Below, piece by piece: positions 1-9,099 of a stretch of 64,000 nucleotides of DNA. The number at the start of each line of letters is the position of its first letter. Position 1 is the stretch's first letter. The translations under genes and the position numbers were made by a program. The notes below the pieces were generated by a model. That model worked only from the letters and a program-made list of their open reading frames with translations, was not told where the DNA came from and made no database searches. Source of the DNA: Chryseobacterium taichungense (GTDB lineage Bacteria > Bacteroidota > Bacteroidia > Flavobacteriales > Weeksellaceae); NCBI RefSeq assembly GCF_900109935.1, contig NZ_FOBV01000002.1, forward strand, positions 642,592 through 706,591, given 5' to 3'.

Positions 1-33
1 CATAAAGGACATGGACATGGACGTCACAGGTAA
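1..33 (+). CDS. 3' end of an unidentified gene (partial)
   Basis: The window opens in a reading frame that ends HKGHGHGRHR then TAA, directly followed by a hairpin terminator. Only ten residues are visible. The Gly/His/Arg-rich tail suggests a low-complexity C-terminus. No function can be assigned. Confidence 0.4.
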   Translation, partial: HKGHGHGRHR

Positions 34-47
34 AATTAAAAATAGAG

Positions 48-76
48 AGCATCGAATTTTCGGTGCTTTTGTTTTT
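48..76 (+). terminator. Rho-independent terminator
   Basis: AGCATCGAA and TTCGGTGCT form a nine-base stem with one G.T pair and a TT loop, followed by a T-rich run. It closes the partial gene at the window start. Confidence 0.75.
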
Positions 77-132
77 TAACTAATATTTGGCATCCAGCTT
101 GATAAATATATTACAATCACAAACAAAAATTT

Positions 133-246
133 ATGAAAAACTTATCCAAAATGTTACTGGCACTGGCTATGTTTGCTGTGCTATCTTCTTGTCTGCACAG
201 ACCGCCGGCTCCGCCAAGACCGCCTGCACCTCCGCACAGAAGGTAA
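133..246 (+). CDS. small proline-rich lipoprotein (37 aa)
   Basis: This 37-residue protein starts MKNLSKMLLALAMFAVLSSC, a short lysine-bearing n-region, a hydrophobic stretch and a clear lipobox (LSSC, Cys20). After the cysteine only 17 residues remain, LHRPPAPPRPPAPPHRR, a Pro/Arg repeat. It is therefore predicted to be exported, lipidated and held in the envelope with a short extended cationic tail. It has its own terminator directly downstream and lies between two terminators, so it is probably monocistronic. The family is not recognised. Small lipoproteins of this kind are common in Flavobacteriia and usually missed by gene callers. Confidence 0.65.
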   Translation: MKNLSKMLLALAMFAVLSSCLHRPPAPPRPPAPPHRR

Positions 247-254
247 AAATTAAA

Positions 255-277
255 CCCGGAATTTTCCGGGCTTTTTT
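255..277 (+). terminator. Rho-independent terminator
   Basis: CCCGGAA and TTCCGGG form a perfect seven-base stem with a TT loop, followed by CTTTTTTA. It terminates the small lipoprotein gene. Confidence 0.85.
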
Positions 278-307
278 ATTTAGAAAAAAATATTTTAAAA
301 AATTAGT

Positions 308-622
308 TCAAAATCTTGATTTCTTTGGATTTAAAAAAGTATTAAAGATCATTACTTCCTGTCCAAATTTATCTTCTACACGTTCAGCAATATTCTGAAG
401 CTCACTTTTCACAAAATCTTCTCTAAGATCATCATTATCAAAAACCAGCAGCAGATTATAATTTTTCCCTTCTTCAATATAGTCGCTATCCACTTCCGAA
501 AGAATATATTTATTGACATCCATTAAGTTTTCAGCCATTAAAATCAATGTTTCGTCGATATAATTTTCCCATTCCTCCAGATTGCTTTTCGTACAGTGGA
601 AAGTTATGCTTAATACGCTCAT
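308..622 (-). CDS. DUF4286-like small protein
   Basis: A 104-residue cytosolic protein with no signal peptide or membrane segment. It begins MSVLSITFHC and has a hydrophobic strand YNLLLVFDN near residue 56. Length and an alternating beta/alpha pattern resemble the DUF4286 family, small ferredoxin-like-fold proteins of Bacteroidetes of unknown function. The family assignment is from memory of its general look and is moderate. It is divergent from gyrA, with about 150 bp of AT-rich sequence between, and its 3' end faces the small lipoprotein gene. Confidence 0.6.
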   Translation of the reverse strand: MSVLSITFHCTKSNLEEWENYIDETLILMAENLMDVNKYILSEVDSDYIEEGKNYNLLLVFDNDDLREDFVKSELQNIAERVEDKFGQEVMIFNTFLNPKKSRF

Positions 623-770
623 ATTTTATGATTTTTTTAATATTTTGAGTAAAATTCTAAGGCAAAAATCGGCAAATTTTTCGTAAATTAGCCCGTTAAT
701 AAAAATTCAAAAAAAATAATTTTCAGACGTACAGCTAAGGGTCTGACTGTCATTATAATAAAATTTGTTT

Positions 771-3347
771 ATGCAAAAAGAAGGAGAAAGACTGATTCCC
801 ATCAATATTGTTGATGAAATGAAGTCGTCTTATATTGATTATTCAATGTCTGTTATCGTTTCAAGAGCGCTACCTGACGTAAGAGACGGCTTGAAACCCG
901 TTCATAGAAGAGTACTGTATGGTATGTATGGATTAGGGGTTTTTTCTAATAGAAAATATTTAAAATCTGCTAGAATTGTTGGAGACGTTTTAGGTAAATA
1001 CCACCCTCACGGAGATTCTTCTGTATACGATGCAATGGTGAGAATGGCTCAGGACTGGAGTCTTCGTTATCCTCAGGTAGACGGCCAAGGTAACTTCGGT
1101 TCAATGGATGGTGATCCGCCTGCGGCTATGCGTTATACCGAAGCACGATTGAAAAAGATTTCTGATGAAGTGCTTTCAGACTTAGACAAAGAAACGGTAG
1201 ATTTTCAGAATAACTTCGACGACAGTTTACAGGAGCCTACTGTTTTGCCTTCTAAAATTCCTAATCTTCTGGTAAACGGGACTTCCGGTATTGCCGTAGG
1301 GATGGCCACAAACATGGCCCCGCACAATTTATCTGAATCGGTAGATGCAATCTGCGCATATATTGATAATAAAGAGATTACCATTGATGAATTAATGCAG
1401 CACATCATCGCCCCGGATTTTCCTACAGGTGGAATTATCTACGGATATGACGGTGTAAGAGATGCATTCCATACGGGTAGAGGAAGGGTAGTGCTTCGTG
1501 CTAAAGTTGCCTTTGAAGAAATAGGAAACAGAAATGCCATTATTGTCAATGAAGTTCCTTATCAGGTAAACAAAGCCGAGATGATTGCCAGAACCGCAGA
1601 ATTGGTGAAGGAAGAAAAAATCCCGGGAATTTACGAAATCAGAGATGAGTCGGATAGAAGGGGGCTTCGTATTGTTTATGAATTGAAAAATGATGCAATT
1701 CCGAATGTTGTTCTGAACTTATTATATAAATATACAGCGCTTCAGACCTCTTTCAGTGTTAATAATATTGCTTTGGTACATGGAAGACCGGAACAATTAA
1801 ATCTGAAAGACATTATCCACCATTTTGTGGAGCACAGACATGAAGTTATTGTAAGAAGAACCCAATTTGAGCTTAGAAAAGCAAAAGAAAGAGCTCATAT
1901 TTTGGAAGGTTTCATGAAGGTGATCGGAACTCAGGATTCCCTGGACAGAGCAATTTCTATCATTCGTCACTCTGCTAATCCGCAGGCTGCAAAAGAAGGA
2001 TTAATTGAAGCTTTTGAACTTTCTGAAATTCAGGCTCAGGCAATTCTTGATCTACGTCTTGCGCGTCTTACAGGAATGGAGCTTGATAAAATCCGTGATG
2101 AATACGATGCGATCATGAAAGAAATTGCTGATCTTGAAGATATCCTGGCTAATGAACCAAGAAGATTCCAGATCATTAAAGATGAATTGATTGAAGTTAA
2201 AGAAAAATACGGCGACGAAAGAAGGACCGAAATCGATTATTCCGGAGGTGAAATGTCTATCGAAGATATCATCCCGAACGAATCTGTAGTATTGACCATT
2301 TCACATGCCGGATATATCAAAAGAACTTCACTTTCAGAATATAAAATTCAAAGTAGGGGCGGTGTAGGAAATAAAGCGGCAACAACAAGGGATTCAGATT
2401 TCCTTGAGTATATTGTTTCTGCTACCAACCACCAGTATATGCTGTTCTTTACTGAAAAAGGACGATGTTACTGGCTGAGGGTATTCGAAATTCCTGAAGG
2501 CTCTAAAACAGCAAAAGGAAGAGCGGTACAGAATTTAATTAACATCGAACCTGATGATAAAATTAAAGCTTACATCAGAACCAATAACCTTAAAGATTCT
2601 GAATATGTGAATCAAATGAGTGTCGTGATGGTAACCAAAAATGGTACGATCAAAAAAACCTCATTGGAAGCTTATTCAAGACCAAGGGTAAATGGGGTAA
2701 ATGCGATCGAAATCAGGGATAATGACCAGTTGTTAGGAGCATACTTAACGAATGGTACATCACAGATCATGATTGCTACTAAAAATGGTAAATGTATCCG
2801 TTTCCCAGAAGAAAAAGTAAGAGAAGTAGGAAGAGGTTCCATTGGTGTTCGTGGTATTGCCATGGATGATAATGATGAAGTAATCGGTATGATTGTAGTA
2901 AATGATGTAGAAAAGGAAACCGTTCTTGTAGTATCTGAAAAGGGATACGGAAAGAGAACAGCCGTTGAAGACTACAGAATTACCAATAGAGGAGGAAAAG
3001 GAGTAATCACCTTAAACATTACTGAAAAAACAGGAAATCTGATTGCCATCCAAAACGTAACAGATGAAGACGGATTAATGATCATCAATAAATCTGGCGT
3101 TGCCATCAGAATGGGAATGGATGAAATGAGAGTAATGGGTAGAAATACACAAGGTGTAAAACTCATCAATCTTAAGAAAAACGATGAAATTGCCGCCATT
3201 GCCAAAGTTGAAATGGACAAAGAAGTAGAAGATTCTGAAGAAATCGAAGAAATAGAAGGAACTGTAGCTGATAACCAAGAAAACGATACAGAAACTCCGC
3301 AGACAGATCATGCTGAGGAAAATGAGAATTCTGATTCGGAAGAATAA
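771..3347 (+). CDS. gyrA: DNA gyrase subunit A
   Basis: This is the breakage-reunion subunit of DNA gyrase, which introduces negative supercoils with GyrB. I chose ATG 771 ([13 protein letters not shown]) over an in-frame TTG six bases earlier, giving 858 aa. With this start the numbering matches E. coli: catalytic Tyr122 lies in MRYTEARL, and the quinolone-resistance positions are Ser83 and Asp87 in HGDSSVYD, both the sensitive-type residues. The C-terminal domain carries a degenerate GyrA box (NRGGKG, about residue 740), and the protein ends in a long acidic tail rich in Glu and Asp. It stands alone, followed 27 bases later by a TPR protein gene. Confidence 0.97.
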   Translation: MQKEGERLIPINIVDEMKSSYIDYSMSVIVSRALPDVRDGLKPVHRRVLYGMYGLGVFSNRKYLKSARIVGDVLGKYHPHGDSSVYDAMVRMAQDWSLRYPQVDGQGNFGSMDGDPPAAMRYTEARLKKISDEVLSDLDKETVDFQNNFDDSLQEPTVLPSKIPNLLVNGTSGIAVGMATNMAPHNLSESVDAICAYIDNKEITIDELMQHIIAPDFPTGGIIYGYDGVRDAFHTGRGRVVLRAKVAFEEIGNRNAIIVNEVPYQVNKAEMIARTAELVKEEKIPGIYEIRDESDRRGLRIVYELKNDAIPNVVLNLLYKYTALQTSFSVNNIALVHGRPEQLNLKDIIHHFVEHRHEVIVRRTQFELRKAKERAHILEGFMKVIGTQDSLDRAISIIRHSANPQAAKEGLIEAFELSEIQAQAILDLRLARLTGMELDKIRDEYDAIMKEIADLEDILANEPRRFQIIKDELIEVKEKYGDERRTEIDYSGGEMSIEDIIPNESVVLTISHAGYIKRTSLSEYKIQSRGGVGNKAATTRDSDFLEYIVSATNHQYMLFFTEKGRCYWLRVFEIPEGSKTAKGRAVQNLINIEPDDKIKAYIRTNNLKDSEYVNQMSVVMVTKNGTIKKTSLEAYSRPRVNGVNAIEIRDNDQLLGAYLTNGTSQIMIATKNGKCIRFPEEKVREVGRGSIGVRGIAMDDNDEVIGMIVVNDVEKETVLVVSEKGYGKRTAVEDYRITNRGGKGVITLNITEKTGNLIAIQNVTDEDGLMIINKSGVAIRMGMDEMRVMGRNTQGVKLINLKKNDEIAAIAKVEMDKEVEDSEEIEEIEGTVADNQENDTETPQTDHAEENENSDSEE

Positions 3348-3374
3348 TTGTATAACTAATATAAAATAGTGATT

Positions 3375-4409
3375 ATGAAAAAGCTAATTTTAGGTATGGC
3401 TATCGTAGCATCAGCTTTGGTTTTCGGACAAAAAGGCGATGTGAACGCTCAGCTACAAGAAGCCAACAAAGTAGCAATGGATGCGTACAACGCGAAAAAC
3501 TATGCTGTAGCAGCCCCTAAGTTTATGGAAGTTTATAACTTACTAAAAACGAGCGGACAGGATAATAAAGTATATATGTATTATGCAGGTTTAAATTATG
3601 CATTGGCAAACGATATTCCTCAGGCTACAAAAATATATACAGACCTTATCAATTCAGGATACACGGGCGTTGAAACAACTTACACTGCTAAAGAGAACAA
3701 AACAGGACAGGTTGTAAGCTACGACAAAAATACCTGGGAACTTTTAAAGAAAACTTCCTCAAAAGATTATTCTGATTTCAAAACAGAACAGTCTAAAAGT
3801 GTTGAAGCTGATCTTTACGAAACATTATCAACTCTTCTGTTGAATGCGAAGAAAAATGACGAAGCTTTAGCGATTATTGAAAAAGGACTTGCGAAATTTC
3901 CTAACAATGCTAAATTGAAAGAATATCAGGGTAGTGCATTATATGCTTCCGGTAATACGGATAAATTTATGCAAAACCTGAAGGAGCAATTAGCAAAAAA
4001 TCCTAATGATGCGACCAACTGGTACAACCTTGGGGTTCTTCAGTCTAAAAATCCGGAAACGGTAAATGACGCGATCACTTCTTTCCAAAAAGCTATTGAG
4101 CTAAAACCTGATTTTGCGAATGCTTACCAAAATTTAGTTTACACGGTAATTGGTGATGATGAAAAAGCTGTCAGTGAAATTAATGCATTGAGAAAGACAA
4201 AGCCGGACGAAGCAACCAAACTTATTGAAGCGAGAAAAGAAAGATTCAATAAATCGGTACCTTACGGAGAAAAATGGCTTCAGGCAATGCCAAATGATAT
4301 TACCGCTGTTCAGGTAATGAAAGATGTCTATAACACGACAAAAAATACGGCTAAATACAATGAAATGAAAGCTAAAGAAGCTGAACTTCAGGCAAAGCAG
4401 CCAAAATAA
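3375..4409 (+). CDS. exported tetratricopeptide-repeat protein
   Basis: A 344-residue protein with a Sec signal peptide (MKKLILGMAIVASALVFGQ). At least four helix-pair repeats of TPR type follow; the clearest are near residues 20-50 (ANKVAMDAYNAKNYAVAAPKF) and 215-250 (ATNWYNLGVLQ to AIELKPDFANAYQNL). TPR arrays mediate protein-protein contacts, here in the periplasm. ATG 3375 is preferred over GTG 3369 because it gives the clean signal peptide. It follows gyrA by 27 bases and is closed by a strong hairpin. The specific partner is not evident. Confidence 0.85.
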   Translation: MKKLILGMAIVASALVFGQKGDVNAQLQEANKVAMDAYNAKNYAVAAPKFMEVYNLLKTSGQDNKVYMYYAGLNYALANDIPQATKIYTDLINSGYTGVETTYTAKENKTGQVVSYDKNTWELLKKTSSKDYSDFKTEQSKSVEADLYETLSTLLLNAKKNDEALAIIEKGLAKFPNNAKLKEYQGSALYASGNTDKFMQNLKEQLAKNPNDATNWYNLGVLQSKNPETVNDAITSFQKAIELKPDFANAYQNLVYTVIGDDEKAVSEINALRKTKPDEATKLIEARKERFNKSVPYGEKWLQAMPNDITAVQVMKDVYNTTKNTAKYNEMKAKEAELQAKQPK

Positions 4410-4419
4410 ATTAATAGAA

Positions 4420-4447
4420 AACCGGAACATTTAAGTTCCGGTTTTTT
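4420..4447. terminator. bidirectional terminator between TPR gene and pncA
   Basis: AACCGGAAC and GTTCCGGTT pair perfectly around an ATTTAA loop. A-rich sequence lies on one side and a T-run on the other, so it can serve both convergent genes. Confidence 0.85.
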
Positions 4448-4478
4448 TATGTTTAAAATCCTGATAAGATTTAATCTC

Positions 4479-5084
4479 CTAACCAAGAACGGTTACTCCT
4501 TTCTGAATCATTTCATAAATGGCGTCTCTGCCATTATCCGGTTTTACATTTACCGCTTTTGTTCCGTTGAAATGAAGACAGGTGATATATCCGCTGTTTA
4601 CCGCATCAATACAGGTAAATTTCACACAATAATCCATTGCAAGACCGACAATTTCCAATAACTGAATATCGTGGTATTTCAGAAAATCATCCAATCCGGT
4701 TTTCATAAAATGATTATTGTCCTGGAAACCACTGTAGCTGTCAATTTCAACATTTTTCCCTTTCTGAATGATATGAGTTACTTTATCTCTGTTAAGATCT
4801 TTGTGAAACTCAGCTCCGAAAGTTCCCTGGATACAGTGATCCGGCCACATAAACTGTGGAATGCCATTTAAAATAATACTTTCACCAACCTTTCTGCCAT
4901 TATTGCTGGCAAAACTTTTATGATTAGCAGGATGCCAGTCCTGAGTCAAAACAATCTGATCGTATTCGTTTTCTTCCATTAATGCATTGATGTATGGAAT
5001 TACCTCATTTGCATCCGGAACTGCCAATGCTCCTCCTTCACAAAAATCATTCTGTACGTCTACGATTATTAACGCTTTTTTCAT
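4479..5084 (-). CDS. pncA: nicotinamidase
   Basis: A 201-residue isochorismatase-fold amidase predicted to hydrolyse nicotinamide to nicotinate for NAD salvage. The catalytic triad is visible: Asp9 (IIVDVQNDF), Lys107 or Lys109 (IIQKGKN) and Cys152 (GLAMDYCVKFT). Metal ligands Asp49 and His51 (TQDWHPANH) and His82 (WPDHC) are present. I chose the internal ATG at 5084 (MKKALIIVDV). A longer reading to 5162 adds a leader without family support. The gene is convergent with the TPR gene and divergent from the bacillithiol-type operon, with a 110-bp shared upstream region. Confidence 0.93.
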   Translation of the reverse strand: MKKALIIVDVQNDFCEGGALAVPDANEVIPYINALMEENEYDQIVLTQDWHPANHKSFASNNGRKVGESIILNGIPQFMWPDHCIQGTFGAEFHKDLNRDKVTHIIQKGKNVEIDSYSGFQDNNHFMKTGLDDFLKYHDIQLLEIVGLAMDYCVKFTCIDAVNSGYITCLHFNGTKAVNVKPDNGRDAIYEMIQKGVTVLG

Positions 5085-5194
5085 ATTTAATATTCTCGAA
5101 TTTTTGATAAATTTACAAAAACTAATATTCAAAAAATTGTCCAAATAACATTTATCGGACAAATAGACATTACGAAAATCTTTTAAAAATAAAA

Positions 5195-5731
5195 ATGAAC
5201 ACTATAGAACAAAAAAAGTATCCAATAGGCAGGTTTGAGGTGCCTGAAAATATCTGTGATATCAAATTGGATGAATATATAAAAGTCATCAAAGATTTTC
5301 CCGGAAGACTGAAAAATTTAATTGAAGATTTCTCAGATGATCAGCTTGACACACAATACAGAGAAGGCGGCTGGACAGTGCGCCAGCTCGTAAATCATAT
5401 TGCAGACAGCCATATTAACAGCTTTACCCGATTTAAATTGGCTTTAACGGAAGACAATCCAACAATAAAGCCTTATGATGAAGCAAAATGGGCGGAACTT
5501 CAGGACAGCCAGAATATGCCTGTAAAACCCGCAATGAGAATGATCAAAGGAACTCATCAAAGATGGACGGTATTATTGAAAAGCATGACGAATAAACAGT
5601 TTGAAAGAACATTTCATCATCCCGAGCACAATAAGAACTACGATCTCCGACATTGTCTTGCCATTTATGTCTGGCATTGCAATCATCATTTTGCTCATAT
5701 AGAAAATCTTAAGAAAGAAAAGGGTTGGTAA
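5195..5731 (+). CDS. DinB/YfiT-family bacillithiol transferase
   Basis: A 178-residue four-helix DinB-superfamily protein of the YfiT (BstA) type, metal-dependent transferases thought to conjugate bacillithiol to electrophiles. The three-histidine metal site is visible: His in WTVRQLVNHIADSHIN and the pair in HCNHHFAHIENL near the C-terminus. It opens a tightly packed run of four genes whose stops and starts overlap (5725/5731, 6183/6186, 6560/6560). The third gene is a YtxJ-like bacillithiol protein, which supports a thiol-detoxification role. YfiT members could instead act on other thiols or metals. Confidence 0.82.
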   Translation: MNTIEQKKYPIGRFEVPENICDIKLDEYIKVIKDFPGRLKNLIEDFSDDQLDTQYREGGWTVRQLVNHIADSHINSFTRFKLALTEDNPTIKPYDEAKWAELQDSQNMPVKPAMRMIKGTHQRWTVLLKSMTNKQFERTFHHPEHNKNYDLRHCLAIYVWHCNHHFAHIENLKKEKGW

Positions 5732-6186
5732 AAAAAAGTCTTCATAATCCGGTTTTTTTTGACGAGATTATAAATAGAATTCACAATTTACAGCAACATT
5801 CAAAGCCAAGATGGGGAAAAATGAATGTCTGTCAGATGATGAGACATTGTAATCATGTTCTTCAGGTACCTCTCAGAAAAATTGAGCTTCCTGAAATTAA
5901 TCGTCTGTTTACAGCAATCGGAATTATAACCAAATGGGAGATTCAGGTTTTTAATAACGGAATTCCCCGAAATATGCCGACTTTTCAAAAACTTATTATT
6001 AATTTTGAGTGTGATTTTGAAGAAGAAAAGGAAAGCCTTTTAAGAACACTTGAAGAGTACCATGTATGCTTTAAAAATGAAAATCTCCCGGATCATCATG
6101 TTCTTTTTGGTAAAATGCAAAGCAAAGACTGGGGATTTCTGGAATACAAACATCTTCATCATCATCTAAAACAATTTAGCGTATGA
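5725..6186 (+). CDS. DUF1569 (DinB-like) protein
   Basis: A 153-residue protein of the DUF1569 family, a DinB-fold group. The family-like N-terminus (MKKSL...FFDEIINRIHNL, then KPRWGKMNVCQMMRHCNHVL) needs translation to begin at the TTG at 5725, which overlaps the upstream stop. The first ATG (5821) would remove the first helix. Candidate metal-binding residues are His41/His44-region and the HLHHHL cluster near the C-terminus. Its place inside the overlapping operon suggests translational coupling. The biochemical role of the family is not established. Confidence 0.72.
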   Translation: MVKKSLHNPVFFDEIINRIHNLQQHSKPRWGKMNVCQMMRHCNHVLQVPLRKIELPEINRLFTAIGIITKWEIQVFNNGIPRNMPTFQKLIINFECDFEEEKESLLRTLEEYHVCFKNENLPDHHVLFGKMQSKDWGFLEYKHLHHHLKQFSV

Positions 6187-6560
6187 GTTTTTTTGACAAA
6201 ATATTCGGAGGAAAAGAAGAAGAATCTGAAAAGAGTCCGGTCTGGAAATATATAGAATCTGAGGAAGATCTGAAAAAAGCAATTGAAAGCTCTTTCACTC
6301 AGAAAATTGGAATTTTTAAGCATTCCACAAGTTGCTTTATCAGTAAAACAGTATTAAGGAATTTTGAAAAAGAAATTCAAAACCTGGCCCAAAAGCCTGA
6401 ATTATATTTTCTGGATTTGCTGGCTTACCGAGCAATTTCAAATAAAATTGCTGAAGATCTGCAAATACGACATGAAAGCCCTCAATTTCTGGTTATTGAA
6501 AACGGAAAGGTAATTAACAATGCATCTCACCAACATATTTCAGCAGAACAAATTGTATAA
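6183..6560 (+). CDS. YtxJ-like bacillithiol-system thioredoxin-fold protein
   Basis: A 125-residue cytosolic protein with thioredoxin-like topology. It resembles YtxJ (DUF2847), a monothiol bacilliredoxin-type protein. The active-site segment is GIFKHSTSCFIS, with a single cysteine (Cys51), and the cis-Pro loop is ESPQFLVIENGKV. It would reduce or transfer bacillithiol mixed disulfides. The start overlaps the preceding stop by four bases (ATGA) and the stop overlaps the following ATG (TAATG). Bacillithiol biosynthesis genes are not in this window. Confidence 0.83.
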   Translation: MSFFDKIFGGKEEESEKSPVWKYIESEEDLKKAIESSFTQKIGIFKHSTSCFISKTVLRNFEKEIQNLAQKPELYFLDLLAYRAISNKIAEDLQIRHESPQFLVIENGKVINNASHQHISAEQIV

Positions 6561-7156
6561 TGAAGAATATCAATAATTATTTATCCAAAGTTCTGGATGT
6601 TCCCGTTGATAAAGTAAACATGTGCAGCCTGCATTATGAAGTAAAGAAAATTCAGAAAAATCAGTTTCTTTTGCAGTACGGCGAAATTTGCAGGTACATT
6701 TATTTTGTTGAAAAAGGACTTCTTAAGATGTATTCTATCGACAAAAACGGAAAGGAGCATATCATTCAGTTTGCCCCGGAAAGCTGGCTTATTTCGGATC
6801 GAAGCAGTCTTTATTTTAACGAAAAATCCATTTATTATATTGAAGCGGTAGAAGATTCTGAAGTTTTGCTTCTGCATCCTGATTTTATCAATAAGCTGAT
6901 CGGTGAGTTTCCAAACAGTCTTGAAAAAAGTGATATTCTTCTGCAGAAACATATCAAAAGTCTTCAGGACAGGATCAATTCTTTATTGGGAGAGACAGCG
7001 GAAGAACGCTATATGAAATTTATCAAAATGTATCCTGATCTCCTGTTAAGAGTTCCCCAATGGATGATTGCATCTTATCTTGGAATTACTCCGGAAAGCC
7101 TTAGCCGTGTAAGAAAGGAGCTTGCAAGAAAAAATTTCGTTCCGGACAGTAAATAA
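6560..7156 (+). CDS. Crp/Fnr-family transcriptional regulator
   Basis: A 198-residue regulator with an N-terminal cyclic-nucleotide-binding-type beta-roll (GEICRYIYFVEKGLLKMYSIDKNGKEHIIQ) and a C-terminal winged helix whose recognition segment is WMIASYLGITPESLSRVRKEL. No Fe-S cysteine cluster typical of FNR is seen. It is the last gene of the bacillithiol-type operon and overlaps it by one base, so it may control the operon in response to redox or electrophile stress. The ligand cannot be predicted from the sequence. Confidence 0.87.
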   Translation: MKNINNYLSKVLDVPVDKVNMCSLHYEVKKIQKNQFLLQYGEICRYIYFVEKGLLKMYSIDKNGKEHIIQFAPESWLISDRSSLYFNEKSIYYIEAVEDSEVLLLHPDFINKLIGEFPNSLEKSDILLQKHIKSLQDRINSLLGETAEERYMKFIKMYPDLLLRVPQWMIASYLGITPESLSRVRKELARKNFVPDSK

Positions 7157-7232
7157 GAATACTTTATTTTTAATTTAACATACATTAAGTCTAAATATGA
7201 CTGTAGTCATGTTTATATTCATAATATTGGTT

Positions 7233-7240
7233 TACATTTG
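7233..7240 (+). promoter_or_regulatory. TAnnTTTG promoter element (TACATTTG)
   Basis: A match to the Bacteroidetes -7 box, 23 bp upstream of a small reading frame with its own terminator. No good -33 TTG is present at the usual spacing. Confidence 0.45.
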
Positions 7241-7262
7241 TTAAACACACACACATAATATT

Positions 7263-7379
7263 ATGAAATTTTCAAATTCTAACTCGTTGAAGGCTCCAAT
7301 ATCATGCGAAGCCGATTTCCAGACCTATAAAGTCCGTTGCATTGACGATCTCACTTATATCAGATGCAAGATGTCCTGA
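7263..7379 (+). CDS. candidate 38-aa peptide
   Basis: An ATG-started frame encodes a 38-residue peptide starting MKFSNSNSLKAPISCEADFQ. It contains three cysteines (Cys15, 25, 35) and has no signal peptide or membrane segment. It has a TAnnTTTG box 23 bp upstream, a CA-rich A-rich leader (acacacacataatatt) like those of the stress genes downstream, and a hairpin terminator at 7421-7452. The complete transcription unit argues for a real small gene, but a non-coding RNA is equally possible. The family is not recognised. Confidence 0.45.
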   Translation: MKFSNSNSLKAPISCEADFQTYKVRCIDDLTYIRCKMS

Positions 7380-7420
7380 TATAAACTCAAAACTTATTTT
7401 ACAATTCTGATAGATTTATA

Positions 7421-7452
7421 TGCCCGTTTATCTTTGAGTAACGGGACATTTT
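7421..7452 (+). terminator. hairpin terminator after small gene
   Basis: TGCCCGTT and AACGGGACA pair around an eight-base loop, followed by seven T. It ends the 38-aa peptide unit. The rest of the 7157-7615 gap is AT-rich with no other gene seen. Confidence 0.8.
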
Positions 7453-7615
7453 TTTATAAAATACTAATTTGTTAATTACATTGTCAGAAGTTAAAGTTCT
7501 TTAAAGATAATTATAATTATCTGTCTAGAATATAGCAAGGTGTGAAATTTGCATTCACAAAACAAACTATCAATTTTATTTTATTAGGAATGCTAAAACA
7601 TCAAAATCAACTCAC

Positions 7616-8212
7616 ATGGTTATTAAAGAAGAAATTTTGCATTCAGTAGGAGCAATTATAAGACATTATCAACCCTCGGAAATTATATTTAATGAGGGGG
7701 ATATTCCTAAATACTATTACCAGATCGTTTCCGGAGAAGCAAAACTGAACAATTATACTGACGATGGAAAAGAAGTTATACAAACACTGTTGGAAGAAGG
7801 ACAAAGCATAGGTGAGTCATTACTTTTCATCGACAAACTCTATCCCGTGAATGCTGTCGCCATTACAAAATGTAAGGTTTTACGACTTCCTAAAGCTATG
7901 TTCCTTGACCTTATAAAGCTTTACCCGGAAGTATCTTTTAATATGAATAAAACGCTTTCGCAAAAACTGTATTTTAAGCTTATCATGGCACAAAACATGG
8001 CATCACAGAGCCCGACCGCCAAACTTAAAGTTTTAATGGATTATTTAAAAAGCTTTCAGAAAGAACAGTCTCCGTATTCATTTATGATTCCTTTGACCAG
8101 ACAACAAATGGCAAGCCTTACAGGACTTCGGGTGGAAACGGCAATCAGAACTATAAAAGTCATGGAGAAAGAAAAAATAGTAAAAATTAAAGATCGTAAA
8201 ATTTTATATTAA
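7616..8212 (+). CDS. Crp/Fnr-family regulator, paralogue 1
   Basis: A 198-residue Crp-like regulator. The N-terminal sensor beta-roll includes EIIFNEGDIPKYYYQIVSGEAKL. The dimer helix and winged HTH follow, with recognition region LTRQQMASLTGLRVETAIRT. It closely resembles the next gene along its full length (shared endings VKIKDRKILY and LKIKDRKILY), so the two are tandem duplicates. The GLRVETxIR recognition helix is nearly identical in both, which suggests overlapping DNA targets. It lies just upstream of the stress block, for which it is a candidate regulator. Confidence 0.88.
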   Translation: MVIKEEILHSVGAIIRHYQPSEIIFNEGDIPKYYYQIVSGEAKLNNYTDDGKEVIQTLLEEGQSIGESLLFIDKLYPVNAVAITKCKVLRLPKAMFLDLIKLYPEVSFNMNKTLSQKLYFKLIMAQNMASQSPTAKLKVLMDYLKSFQKEQSPYSFMIPLTRQQMASLTGLRVETAIRTIKVMEKEKIVKIKDRKILY

Positions 8213-8268
8213 TCTTGCATCAGTACTAATTTTTTACGAACTTTTTAATCCTAAAATAACTGTAGAAA

Positions 8269-8883
8269 ATGAAAACAATCAGTTGCATGAATATCGATCC
8301 CGAAATTCTTTATAAATTCGGAGCCGAAAATAAATCTTATAATCAAGATGAAATCATATACAGAGAAGGAGATCATGCAGCCTTTTATTACCAGATTATA
8401 AAAGGTAAAATCAAGCTGAACAGTTATAATGAAGAAGGAAAAGAATTCATCCATAATATTATAGGCGAAAAACAAAGCTTCGGAGATTCATTACTTTTTA
8501 TCGAAAAATTTTATGTAATGAATGCCATATGCCTTACAGCAACTGAAATGATAAGGCTTCCCAAAAACAATTTTCTTGAGCTGCTACAAAACAATCCTCA
8601 AATTTCTCTTGAAATGAATGCCTGCCTTTCACAGAGGTTATACTTCAAGGCTATCATGCTTCAAAATATGTCTTCTCAAAATCCGGCTGTAAGATTGGAA
8701 GGTTTACTCAATTATTTAAAAAGTTATCATGACGGTGACTGCGAGCAGTGCTTTCCCGTAGAACTTACCCGCCAGCAGATTGCCAATCTTACGGGACTGA
8801 GAGTTGAAACTGTTATTAGGACTCTCAAAAAGATGGAAAAAGAAGGCAAGCTTAAAATAAAAGACCGGAAAATTTTATATTAA
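8269..8883 (+). CDS. Crp/Fnr-family regulator, paralogue 2
   Basis: A 204-residue Crp-like regulator with the same layout as its upstream neighbour: sensor beta-roll (EIIYREGDHAAFYYQIIKGKIKL), central helix and winged HTH (LTRQQIANLTGLRVETVIRT). The sensor domains differ more than the HTH, which suggests divergence in signal rather than target. The 56-base gap to paralogue 1 has no terminator, so the two are probably co-transcribed. A TAnnTTTG box sits about 50 bases downstream of its stop, ahead of the KGG-motif stress gene. Confidence 0.88.
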   Translation: MKTISCMNIDPEILYKFGAENKSYNQDEIIYREGDHAAFYYQIIKGKIKLNSYNEEGKEFIHNIIGEKQSFGDSLLFIEKFYVMNAICLTATEMIRLPKNNFLELLQNNPQISLEMNACLSQRLYFKAIMLQNMSSQNPAVRLEGLLNYLKSYHDGDCEQCFPVELTRQQIANLTGLRVETVIRTLKKMEKEGKLKIKDRKILY

Positions 8884-8930
8884 TACCTTCCAACATGATT
8901 TGGGTCATAAATTGGTGATATATTCTAACG

Positions 8931-8938
8931 TAAATTTG
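8931..8938 (+). promoter_or_regulatory. possible promoter (TAAATTTG) for stress block
   Basis: TAAATTTG matches the Bacteroidetes -7 box. A TTG lies 16 bp upstream (8912-8914), a little short of ideal spacing. It would give a leader of about 160 bases before the gene at 9100. Confidence 0.4.
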
Positions 8939-9099
8939 AGTTAAATAATTCATCCATATTTCTTAAAGCCTCGGCAGGAGGTACATGTTAAGCTCTTTTA
9001 GCTTTTTGTTCAATATCAATTAACCAAAACTCATTGCTGTCTAATACTAGTCACGGCCGGCAATACCATCACTATAATATTAATATAAAAAATTCAGTT

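Noticed and set aside
87..398. A 103-aa frame across the small lipoprotein and its terminator
   Set aside because: It runs through a strong terminator, and the shorter 133-246 frame has a proper lipobox.
5085..5162. N-terminal extension of the nicotinamidase
   Set aside because: The family begins directly with the KALIIVDVQNDF strand.
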